Below the pieces are notes generated by a model, which ran no database searches, was not told the DNA's origin, and saw nothing but the letters and a program-made list of their open reading frames with translations. Both the position numbers and the translations under genes were made by a program. A stretch of DNA of 12,321 bases from Promethearchaeota archaeon (lineage in GTDB: Archaea > Asgardarchaeota > Lokiarchaeia > Sigynarchaeales > SOKP01). Location: contig JAHPYY010000200.1 in NCBI GenBank assembly GCA_019058515.1, positions 1 through 12,321 of the forward strand, given 5' to 3'. Below are positions 6,492-12,321 of this stretch, piece after piece. Within the stretch, counting starts at the first letter, position 1; every line of letters begins with the position of its first letter.

Positions 6492-7976
6492 ATGCCAATT
6501 TTAGCAATAGATCTAGGAACCCAAAGCATTAAATGTGGAATAGTAGATTCTGAGGGTGCGATACAAAAGCTTGCACAATCTAAACAAGAAGTTTATACAC
6601 CTAAACCGGGATGGGCACAACAACAACCAGAACGATGGTGGGAGCTGACGAAAGACACCATTAAAATTTTGTTAGAAGGTTTGTCTGAAGTACGCAATCA
6701 AATACAAGGCATAGGGGTTTGTGGACAAATGCACGGGCCCGTTGGAGTAAATCCGAAATTGGAGAATGATGTTACCACCGAGTGGACGCAAATATGGATG
6801 GATAAGCGGTGCGAAGGTATATGTAACGAAGTTAGAAACAAACATGACGAGCTAGAATTAGCAAAAATCACAGGAAATCCGATAACTACTGGATGGCCTG
6901 GTTTTAAAATTCGCTGGATTAAGGAAAACCAGCCTGACATATATAGAAATACTAAATGGTTTTTGGTGCCTAAAGATTTTATTAACTATAAACTTACGGG
7001 TATTGCTGCTACTGACCCGAGCGAAGCTTCAGGGACCTATCTTTACGATATTGAATCAGATATGTATTCAACCAAAATGGCGGAGATTTTAGATTTGGAC
7101 CTTGGAAAGTTTGCTCCAATTCAACCCTCCTACGAGGTTATAGGCTCTATTAGAGACCAGATAGCATGTGAATTAAATTTACCTCAAAGAATCCCGGTAA
7201 TTACGGGAGGGGCGGATTTTATCGTGTCACTATTAGGTTTAGGAATGGTTGGCGGGGGTAATGCTGTGGACATGACGGGAACAAGCACTTTATTCGTGGT
7301 ACATAAAGAAAAGCCGATCGTTAACCCTTCTGTTCAGAATCTGAAGCATGTGCTTGACGGGTGGTTACCATTCACAATTTTAGATACTGGCGGATTGAGT
7401 ATGAAGTGGTGCAAAGATATTTTTAATACAATTAAAGAAAATCTGACATATGAAGAGCTAATCGAGCTGGCGAAAAAAGCACCGATTGGAAGCGATGGAT
7501 TATTATTTTATCCCTATTTGTTAGGGGAACGTCGAAAGGAAAATGTTTTAGCTAAAGGGTGTTTTTACGGCCTATCCTTGAATTTAACAGCTGGCTCCAT
7601 ATTCCGTTCAGTAATGGAAGGTGTTGCGATTGCTTTAGGTAGAGATATTGCCAATTTTAAAGAGCTAGGAGTAAATATTGACAAAATCATTTGCGTGGGA
7701 GGAGCAACTAAAAATAAGTTATTATACAAAATTAAAGCAGATGTTTCTCAAATCCCACAGGTGATAACGGATGAACCTGAAGCCAGCCTAAGGGGAATTG
7801 GTTTATTGACAGTGTATGGTCTAGGATTAATTAGCGAAATTAATACAGTCTTTAAAGATAATAATAGTGTTCAGACAATCATAGAACCAAATCCCGTTAA
7901 TACTTCAAGTTACGAAAAAATTCAACGAAAATTCAATAGAATGTACGATCACATGCTGGGGTATTGGAGTGATTAA
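6492..7976 (+). CDS. xylB: FGGY-family sugar kinase, xylulokinase-like
   Basis: This ATP-dependent kinase has 494 residues, the standard length, and an actin-like fold. The N-terminal phosphate loop is IDLGTQSIKCG (6-16). The xylulokinase-like substrate motifs are QMHG (79-82) and WMDKR (102-106), and the catalytic base is Asp242 in GGADF. MTGTS (261-265) and the C-terminal ICVGGATKNKLLYKIKADV block with PEASLRGIG are typical of the ADP-binding half. Motifs favour the XylB branch, but D-xylulose, another ketose, or gluconate are all possible. The ATG at 6492 is preferred to the in-frame TTG at 6483 because it sits directly before the phosphate loop, as in the family. It probably shares a transcript with the upstream hydrolase. 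It could make the phosphosugar that the isomerase and aldolase handle. Confidence 0.88.
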   Translation: MPILAIDLGTQSIKCGIVDSEGAIQKLAQSKQEVYTPKPGWAQQQPERWWELTKDTIKILLEGLSEVRNQIQGIGVCGQMHGPVGVNPKLENDVTTEWTQIWMDKRCEGICNEVRNKHDELELAKITGNPITTGWPGFKIRWIKENQPDIYRNTKWFLVPKDFINYKLTGIAATDPSEASGTYLYDIESDMYSTKMAEILDLDLGKFAPIQPSYEVIGSIRDQIACELNLPQRIPVITGGADFIVSLLGLGMVGGGNAVDMTGTSTLFVVHKEKPIVNPSVQNLKHVLDGWLPFTILDTGGLSMKWCKDIFNTIKENLTYEELIELAKKAPIGSDGLLFYPYLLGERRKENVLAKGCFYGLSLNLTAGSIFRSVMEGVAIALGRDIANFKELGVNIDKIICVGGATKNKLLYKIKADVSQIPQVITDEPEASLRGIGLLTVYGLGLISEINTVFKDNNSVQTIIEPNPVNTSSYEKIQRKFNRMYDHMLGYWSD

Positions 7977-7988
7977 AAAAGAAATAGA

Positions 7989-8261
7989 TCACAGGTTAAT
8001 TGATAATTTATTTTTATCAATTGCTTTATTAATCGCATGTTGTACTTCAATTGACTCAGAATGAATGTTTAACTCGTCAAAAAGCCACATAAATAATGAG
8101 TCTTCTGAATCTTGGAGATCAATAAACATTTCTGATCCAGCTTTAAATTTATCATAAATCGATATAGGCCACAACTGCTTACAACTACGGCAAATATAGT
8201 AATTTGCCATTTCTATTAACCTAACTCCACAATTTATGCAATATATTTCTTTTTCTGGCAT
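7989..8261 (-). CDS. Small zinc-ribbon protein of unknown function
   Basis: This 90-residue protein has an N-terminal zinc ribbon with Cys8, Cys11, Cys24 and Cys27 (CINC and CRSC), followed by an acidic, probably helical tail (about 36-90) with no motif I recognise. It converges on the kinase gene with a 12-bp gap; an A-run at 7975-7980 becomes a T-run on this strand and could end its transcript. A minus-strand TATA box lies about 37 bases before its ATG. Zinc ribbons of this size in archaea often bind nucleic acid or a larger protein, but nothing here shows a partner. The Cys spacing and separate promoter support a real gene. Confidence 0.65.
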   Translation of the reverse strand: MPEKEIYCINCGVRLIEMANYYICRSCKQLWPISIYDKFKAGSEMFIDLQDSEDSLFMWLFDELNIHSESIEVQHAINKAIDKNKLSINL

Positions 8262-8293
8262 TTTGTATGTCGAAACACATAGATGTATTTACT

Positions 8294-8302
8294 GATATAA
8301 AT
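8294..8302 (-). promoter_or_regulatory. TATA box of the zinc-ribbon gene
   Basis: On the minus strand this reads ATTTATATC, centred about 37 bases before the ATG at 8261. Transcription would start near 8272, giving a leader of about ten bases. Confidence 0.5.
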
Positions 8303-8377
8303 TGACTTTTCAATGATAAAAAAATAATCTTACACCTAAACCGTCGATTGACAGCATGATTACACAAGACTTATTAC

Positions 8378-8387
8378 TTATATAAAT
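8378..8387 (+). promoter_or_regulatory. Orphan TATA box with palindrome at predicted start site
   Basis: TTATATAAAT is a strong archaeal TATA box, with no gene within 490 bases downstream. The predicted transcription start, about 26 bases on, falls inside the perfect 14-bp palindrome TTTTCTTAAGAAAA (8403-8416). It could drive a non-coding RNA or a long leader for the gene at 8884. In such AT-rich DNA a chance match is also possible. Confidence 0.35.
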
Positions 8388-8502
8388 GTATCCATTTCTT
8401 TCTTTTCTTAAGAAAAAATGGAATTCTAGGGAGCCAAACCAATCCTTCAATATTATTTCCAACTAATGAATATACAAGCATTACCGGGCATACTTTTAAA
8501 TA

Positions 8503-8562
8503 TTTCGTGAAACTCCTGTTATCATTCCAAACTTCACTAAACTATGAATTTTTTTCACGAAA
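8503..8562. repeat. Inverted pair TTTCGTGAAA / TTTCACGAAA
   Basis: Two 10-bp elements, 8503-8512 and 8553-8562, are exact reverse complements, and each is itself symmetric apart from its central two bases. Start-to-start spacing is 50 bp, close to five helical turns, so both would sit on the same face of the DNA. This pattern suits a dimeric regulator with two operators, but no regulator gene is in the window. Confidence 0.4.
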
Positions 8563-8657
8563 CCAATACCTTGTTCACAAAAATGGAAAAAAAATAGCCT
8601 GAGATCTTGAAATTCTTAAGAGATATGACTTTTTCTGTAAAATCAATTTTTCTATAA

Positions 8658-8690
8658 AAATCTTAAAATCTGAAAATAATTTTAAGATTT
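8658..8690. repeat. 12-bp perfect stem-loop
   Basis: Arms 8658-8669 and 8679-8690 are perfect 12-bp reverse complements around a 9-base loop. It is the longest perfect hairpin I found in the window. The stem is nearly all A and T, with one G-C pair. It could be a terminator for an upstream non-coding RNA, a cruciform, or a protein-binding site. Confidence 0.5.
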
Positions 8691-8773
8691 CTATATTTCG
8701 GTTCTATATTAAAGAGATTTAATCCCTCTCTAAGTTTTAACAATAACCCATTTTTTTGTATAATTATTATTAA

Positions 8774-8862
8774 TGAGTAGATACAGAATTGCGTCTCTGC
8801 TCAAAATATTTAAATATCCCTGAGAGTATTTATAAATAAATCATCTACTCATTTCTGAGTAG
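8774..8862. promoter_or_regulatory. Three TGAGTAG elements around the module promoter
   Basis: TGAGTAG occurs at 8774-8780 and 8856-8862, and inverted at 8845-8851. The last two form a 7-bp inverted repeat with a 4-base spacer over the predicted transcription start. The first is part of a perfect 10-bp inverted match (8772-8781 with 8844-8853), which places the TATA box between the two. A perfect 12-bp palindrome, ATATTTAAATAT, lies at 8806-8817. The layout suggests an operator that can block or loop the promoter. Confidence 0.5.
8827..8838 (+). promoter_or_regulatory. TATA box of the membrane-protein module
   Basis: TATTTATAAATA contains the near-ideal core TTTATAAA (8829-8836). Transcription should start near 8858, about 25 bases before the ATG at 8884. 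It is the best TATA box in the window and sits between the TGAGTAG elements. Confidence 0.7.
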
Positions 8863-8883
8863 CAAAAAACGAAGTGGAAAAAA

Positions 8884-9600
8884 ATGGTCAAATTACATGT
8901 TTTAAAAAGGGGATTACCAAAAGGTAAATTCGGCATAATAGGGCAAGTCTTAGGACTTTTAGGAGTTATTCTTTACGGCACTCAGTTTGCATGGCACTGG
9001 TTTGGGATTACTGAAACAGATAAAGCGTTGTATTCGTTGGGAACCGTTGCTATTATTTGTCTTAGTATTGGCTTTATGTACGCTGCTAATTTCAAATCGA
9101 GGATCAAAGGTGCTCCAATTTACGCAGCTTTAAAGGTTTCATTGGTATTATTTCTTGGGCTCACACTACTCGTCTTAGTATTAAATGGTATCGGGGTTAC
9201 AATGGATGTGACATATTCAGAGTACGCAAATGAGAATCTAGGTTTTTGGAATGGCTTTAGGCAATTAACGGAGGTAACTTCTAAAGATATTAATAGCCTA
9301 CAAAACTTTGCTGTTGGTATACAGTGGATTTCAAGAGCGTTATTTTTAACGGTCCCTACGATTATCGCAACATGGGGAGGTTTTTCAGTATTAACTGCAG
9401 ACAGTATAGACGAGGCCGAGGGAGGAATTTTAGCAATAGTCGCAGCGTTCATAGTGTTCTTTGTTGTTTGGATTTTCAAAGCCATCGATGTAACATTAAT
9501 GTTTATTACATTAATGGTCAATCCAATAATGTTTATTACACTAATGGTCAATCCAATAATGTTTATTACACTAATGGTCAATCCAATTTTGGTAATCTAA
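8884..9600 (+). CDS. Five-helix membrane protein with decapeptide-repeat C-terminus, unknown function
   Basis: I do not recognise this 238-residue protein. A basic N-terminus (VKLHVLKRGLPKGK) precedes membrane segments at about 17-40, 50-70, 79-105, 152-172 and 181-199, with one longer extracytoplasmic or cytoplasmic loop (106-150). The C-terminus is three exact copies of MFITLMVNPI (206-235) followed by LVI, encoded by a 30-bp tandem repeat. The repeat is hydrophobic and could add a further membrane-associated stretch. The gene opens a plus-strand module: a large polytopic protein follows after 65 bp and a secreted protein after that. The ATG lies 25 bases after the predicted transcription start, with only a weak GTGGA upstream. 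A component of a membrane complex that handles the downstream secreted protein is a guess. The tail may be a recent expansion or the result of a frameshift. Confidence 0.75.
   Translation: MVKLHVLKRGLPKGKFGIIGQVLGLLGVILYGTQFAWHWFGITETDKALYSLGTVAIICLSIGFMYAANFKSRIKGAPIYAALKVSLVLFLGLTLLVLVLNGIGVTMDVTYSEYANENLGFWNGFRQLTEVTSKDINSLQNFAVGIQWISRALFLTVPTIIATWGGFSVLTADSIDEAEGGILAIVAAFIVFFVVWIFKAIDVTLMFITLMVNPIMFITLMVNPIMFITLMVNPILVI
9499..9588 (+). repeat. 30-bp tandem repeat, three units, in frame
   Basis: Units lie at 9499-9528, 9529-9558 and 9559-9588. Units 1 and 2 differ at one base (ATTACAT versus ATTACAC), a synonymous change; units 2 and 3 differ only at the last base, also silent. Each encodes MFITLMVNPI. 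No stop occurs in any plus-strand frame across the array, and one minus-strand frame is also open. The near identity points to recent duplication, probably by slippage, and copy number may vary between strains. Confidence 0.95.
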
Positions 9601-9608
9601 AAAGTCAT

Positions 9609-9635
9609 AATTCTAAATCATTTTTTTTTAGAATT
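9609..9635 (+). repeat. 9-bp hairpin with T-run between membrane genes
   Basis: Arms AATTCTAAA (9609-9617) and TTTAGAATT (9627-9635) are perfect reverse complements around a loop containing most of a nine-T run. It lies in the 65-bp spacer after the stop of the repeat-bearing gene. It could reduce read-through to the large gene or shape the mRNA. Whether it works as a terminator cannot be told from sequence. Confidence 0.4.
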
Positions 9636-9665
9636 TTAACAATTTCAATTAGGTTTATTTAACTG

Positions 9666-11717
9666 ATGACGAGACAAGCGAGAAAATCTGAGAAGGAAAT
9701 CTTTGAGGAGGAAAAATCTGAAATAGAGAAATTCTTAGAGTCTAAGCAGCTTAAAATCGTATTTAAGAGATTTAAAATTGAAAAATTTTCTCCTGAATCA
9801 AAATTATTTCTAATTTTTGCCTTTACGGGATTTGTATTTTTTACATTAAGTATCTTTTTCGAAATATTTTGGCTTATTAGCTGGATTTACGTTATAATTT
9901 CATTATTCTTTTTAGGTTATATTTTCAAGAAAAATGGGAAATATAACATTATCTTAGTTCTTGGGATCTTATTTGTAATCGTCTTTACGCAATCTATCTT
10001 TGGTCAAGCTCTTTTTATTAGTTTGGGGTTAACAGGTCCAGGTGAAACTGGTAATTTTTCATTCACAGGAGTAATCACAAATTTATTAAACACCTTAGAA
10101 CCCTACTTAAAAGAAGAATATACTATAGAAGATCTTAGAGCAGCCATTAATGCGGGTGCTCAGATTACTGATTTTACAGATTATTATCTGGGAAAATACG
10201 CTTCATATTTTAATGATGATGCGTGGATTATTCGTGGCCCTTTCTTACTTGAACTAAAGCCAGAAATTAGACAAACACTTGAACAGTGTATCGAGTTATC
10301 GAAATATACAAATGAAGCAGCGCAGCCAGATATTACAGGCTTTATTAACGCATTAGAACGGTTAAAAGATAATCCAATGAAAGATATAGCTCAATATACG
10401 ACCAATTTAATTGATGTAATAAATTGGATTATTTTTATCTTTATAATTGGATTTGGAGCCTCGACCATTGGAGATGCGATAAGCTTCCAATGGGAGAAAA
10501 TAGCAATGAAAATTGGTGCAATCGCTTTAGCTATAACAATTATGACATTTATTTACAGTATTTTTGCACTGATAGAAATACCCGTCCGTACAGTATGGGA
10601 TACGATAGGTGCAGCGTGGCAAACCATGCTTAAGAATGTCGGTTTAGCGACTCTTGACGCTTCTAATAATGTTCGTGTTACGGGCCGTACTGTCGTAAAT
10701 GGTTTGGTCTCTTGGCTCCCTTTAATTATTCCTACAATCTTTCTCGCTTTTTGTTTATATTATCGCAACAAAGACTTAAATTCAATATTGTTTTCGAGAC
10801 AAGTTCTCGCAGAAAATACGATAGAAGTGAGGAGATCCAAGTTTTCAATAAGTACAGGTGTCATAATCTTTGTCATGGGACTCTATTTAGCATATTATTT
10901 TTTAAGTACTGCAGATCCTGAGATTGTAATCAACGGATATATTACATTAGCATTTTATCTCTTCGCTATTGTTACACTTCTCTTTCTTGGCATGAAATTC
11001 TTGATTTTAAATAAACTTAGAGATAACTATAAAATTTTAATAGATCTTTTACAATGGACATTCTACGGTTTATTAGGACTCTTTCTTTGGTTCCAGATAT
11101 TCCAACCAGCAGCCTACGCTCTCAATCTTACTGACACAGAATCAAGTCTATCGGTCTTAGCTCAAGATTCAAATATGGCCGACAATGTTCTTTCACAACT
11201 TTTCTTGGTTGCTGCTCCTGAAACTCTAATTTTCCAGGCTTTTGCTGTTGGATTGGGTAATAGAGTCTACTTTTACTTTAGAAAAACAAGAGTCAGCAGA
11301 GCTGAAGAGAAGCGTTTAAAATTAAGACGTTGGGAACTGGCAGCGAAATATAGGAACATTCCGCTGACTGAATCGTTTAGCAGAGAAAATATTCGAAATA
11401 TTGCTAAAGCAACTCTTTTAAAACAAAAAATCGATTCGCTAAAATTAGAGATTGAGAAAGCTAAAGTTCAGAATGTACCAATCCGGTTCTTTGTTCTCCC
11501 TACAATCATTTCGGGGTTGATAGGAAGTTTTTTCTTCAGTTTTTATCATTCATTTAGACGAGGGATAAATTTTGTTGATTGGTGGCAAAATCCCTATCTT
11601 GGTCTAACTTATTTCGGAGCAGGGTTTTTTCTTTGTTTTATTAGTTTCTTCAGTTTCCCTGCTGCAATTTTAGTCCACGCTTTTAATAATATTATAGCTT
11701 TAATTCTTGGAGGCTAA
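9666..11717 (+). CDS. Large polytopic membrane protein with CPBP/CAAX-protease-like C-terminus
   Basis: The 683 residues begin with a charged, coiled-coil-like stretch (1-46), then membrane segments near 47-87 (two) and 94-120. A soluble domain spans about 121-250, followed by further segments near 253-272, 280-305, 348-366, 397-414, 424-447 and 460-487. The C-terminal third resembles a CPBP intramembrane protease (Rce1/CAAX type). ETLIFQ (519-524) aligns with EExxxR but keeps only the first Glu. F624-x3-H628 matches motif 2, and H671-x3-N675 (in VHAFNN) matches motif 3. Motifs 1 and 2 are about 100 residues apart because of a charged helical insert (540-605), much longer than usual. It may be an active protease, a degenerate scaffold, or a coincidental match. 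The stop lies one base before the next gene, so the two are translationally coupled, which suggests that it acts on that secreted protein. Confidence 0.7.
   Translation: MTRQARKSEKEIFEEEKSEIEKFLESKQLKIVFKRFKIEKFSPESKLFLIFAFTGFVFFTLSIFFEIFWLISWIYVIISLFFLGYIFKKNGKYNIILVLGILFVIVFTQSIFGQALFISLGLTGPGETGNFSFTGVITNLLNTLEPYLKEEYTIEDLRAAINAGAQITDFTDYYLGKYASYFNDDAWIIRGPFLLELKPEIRQTLEQCIELSKYTNEAAQPDITGFINALERLKDNPMKDIAQYTTNLIDVINWIIFIFIIGFGASTIGDAISFQWEKIAMKIGAIALAITIMTFIYSIFALIEIPVRTVWDTIGAAWQTMLKNVGLATLDASNNVRVTGRTVVNGLVSWLPLIIPTIFLAFCLYYRNKDLNSILFSRQVLAENTIEVRRSKFSISTGVIIFVMGLYLAYYFLSTADPEIVINGYITLAFYLFAIVTLLFLGMKFLILNKLRDNYKILIDLLQWTFYGLLGLFLWFQIFQPAAYALNLTDTESSLSVLAQDSNMADNVLSQLFLVAAPETLIFQAFAVGLGNRVYFYFRKTRVSRAEEKRLKLRRWELAAKYRNIPLTESFSRENIRNIAKATLLKQKIDSLKLEIEKAKVQNVPIRFFVLPTIISGLIGSFFFSFYHSFRRGINFVDWWQNPYLGLTYFGAGFFLCFISFFSFPAAILVHAFNNIIALILGG
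11709..11713 (+). promoter_or_regulatory. Ribosome binding site GGAGG
   Basis: A perfect GGAGG lies five bases before the ATG at 11719, inside the last codons of the large membrane-protein gene. It is the clearest Shine-Dalgarno in the window and fixes the start of the secreted-protein gene. Together with the one-base gap it indicates coupled translation. Confidence 0.85.
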
Positions 11718-11718
11718 A

Positions 11719-12321
11719 ATGAAAGGGAAGAAAATCTCAACATTAGCTATTTTAACCGTTATTTTTATTGAATTGCTATTTCTCACAAATGTATTTGCGA
11801 TCCAAGACAATGAAGATCACGAAGTGACTCTTCATTGTAGATTAGATACTGATTCTTCAGAAATCCATTCGTTATTAATGCCTACTGGAACCTATAATTT
11901 TTTCGAAACACCAAGCTTAGACATTGGGACTTTTTCCCACGATCTTTCTAATTTTGATGTTTCGGATGTGCAAGAAGCGAGTTTTAATCAAACTAATACT
12001 CAAAATAACTCGCTTATTGTTGGTGTAAATGCAACTGTAAATACTAATAACACGATCTATCACAATCAATCAAATTCCGCATACGAAATCGATGAGCAAT
12101 TTGATACGATAATTGATGTAAATTATAACTATACTGTTACAAATGCTACTTTTATAAAAGATGATTTAGTTTATAGCGATAATCTAACAGGGGATTACTG
12201 GGACATTTCCGATGTTTCCTCACGAACATTTAACAAGGATTTTCCTAACGATTTGACTTATTTATCAGAAAATAAAACTGGTTCGTTTACTTATACGGGA
12301 GATGCCTTCTCTGTTAATACC
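11719..12321 (+). CDS. Secreted sequon-rich surface protein, 3'-truncated
   Basis: The frame stays open to the last base, giving the first 201 residues. The N-terminus is a signal peptide: MKGKK, a hydrophobic core (8-23), and probable cleavage after VFA (25-27). The mature part is polar and rich in Asn, Asp, Thr and Ser, with nine N-x-S/T sequons at Asn90, 96, 104, 110, 116, 137, 142, 155 and 185, all within about 100 residues. Only one cysteine is visible (Cys40). I recognise no domain. The composition suits a large glycosylated archaeal cell-surface protein, perhaps with a C-terminal anchor beyond the window. It has a strong GGAGG and directly follows the polytopic gene, so it may be the exported substrate or partner of the two membrane proteins upstream. 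Confidence 0.8.
   Translation, partial: MKGKKISTLAILTVIFIELLFLTNVFAIQDNEDHEVTLHCRLDTDSSEIHSLLMPTGTYNFFETPSLDIGTFSHDLSNFDVSDVQEASFNQTNTQNNSLIVGVNATVNTNNTIYHNQSNSAYEIDEQFDTIIDVNYNYTVTNATFIKDDLVYSDNLTGDYWDISDVSSRTFNKDFPNDLTYLSENKTGSFTYTGDAFSVNT

Larger units (their letters stand above)
8262..8883. other. Long intergenic region with multiple inverted repeats and two TATA boxes
   Basis: About 620 bases carry no convincing reading frame; the ATGs inspected give peptides of fewer than 20 residues. It holds the minus-strand promoter of the zinc-ribbon gene near its left end, an orphan plus-strand TATA box (8378-8387) with a 14-bp palindrome at the expected start site, a pair of TTTC-GAAA elements, a strong 12-bp stem-loop, and the promoter with TGAGTAG repeats of the membrane module. 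A non-coding RNA or a long regulated leader is possible. I saw no tRNA or CRISPR array. Confidence 0.6.

Noticed and set aside
8262..8883. Replication origin, tRNA or small gene in the long spacer
   Set aside because: I saw no origin-type repeat cluster, cdc6/orc gene, tRNA cloverleaf or reading frame beyond about 20 codons from the ATGs inspected; the repeats fit regulation better.
9120..9581. Minus-strand frame of 153 codons across the tandem repeat
   Set aside because: It is antisense to a convincing membrane protein, has no recognisable domain or promoter, and is open mainly because the repeat lacks stops in that frame.
9499..9588. CRISPR-like array
   Set aside because: The 30-bp units are directly adjacent with no spacers and are in frame within a gene.

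Overview
The window reads as part of an AT-rich archaeal chromosome. Support comes from TATA-box promoters with short or absent leaders, a cupin-type glucose-6-phosphate isomerase of the archaeal kind, a secreted enzyme anchored by a C-terminal membrane helix with a basic tail, and a secreted protein rich in N-glycosylation sequons. An Asgard-type (Promethearchaeota) or similar uncultured archaeon is plausible, but nothing in these bases proves the lineage.

Region 1 (1-7976) is a carbohydrate or sugar-acid metabolism cluster. A 5'-truncated iron-type alcohol dehydrogenase (+) converges on a five-gene operon on the minus strand. In transcription order the operon encodes a shikimate-dehydrogenase-like oxidoreductase, cupin phosphoglucose isomerase, a D-2-hydroxyacid dehydrogenase, an UlaG-like metallo-lactonase and a KDPG-type aldolase. 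Divergent from it on the plus strand are an exported, membrane-anchored metallo-beta-lactamase-fold hydrolase and an FGGY (xylulokinase-like) sugar kinase. The chemistry fits oxidation, lactone or ring opening, retro-aldol cleavage to pyruvate plus an aldehyde, reduction of that aldehyde, and entry of a phosphosugar into the hexose-phosphate pool. No complete textbook pathway is present and no dehydratase is visible, so the substrate is unknown.

Region 2 (7977-8883) holds a small zinc-ribbon gene on the minus strand, then about 620 bases without a convincing gene. That gap is full of structured DNA: several perfect inverted repeats, two TATA boxes and a repeated TGAGTAG element around the promoter of the next gene.

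Region 3 (8884-12321) is a tightly packed plus-strand module of membrane and surface proteins that I cannot assign to a known system. It contains a five-helix membrane protein ending in three exact copies of a decapeptide from a 30-bp tandem repeat, then a 683-residue polytopic protein whose C-terminal part carries degenerate CPBP/CAAX-protease-like motifs. Last comes a secreted, sequon-rich protein that runs off the window end. This module is the best candidate for an undescribed system here. The metabolic operon is the best candidate for an undescribed pathway.
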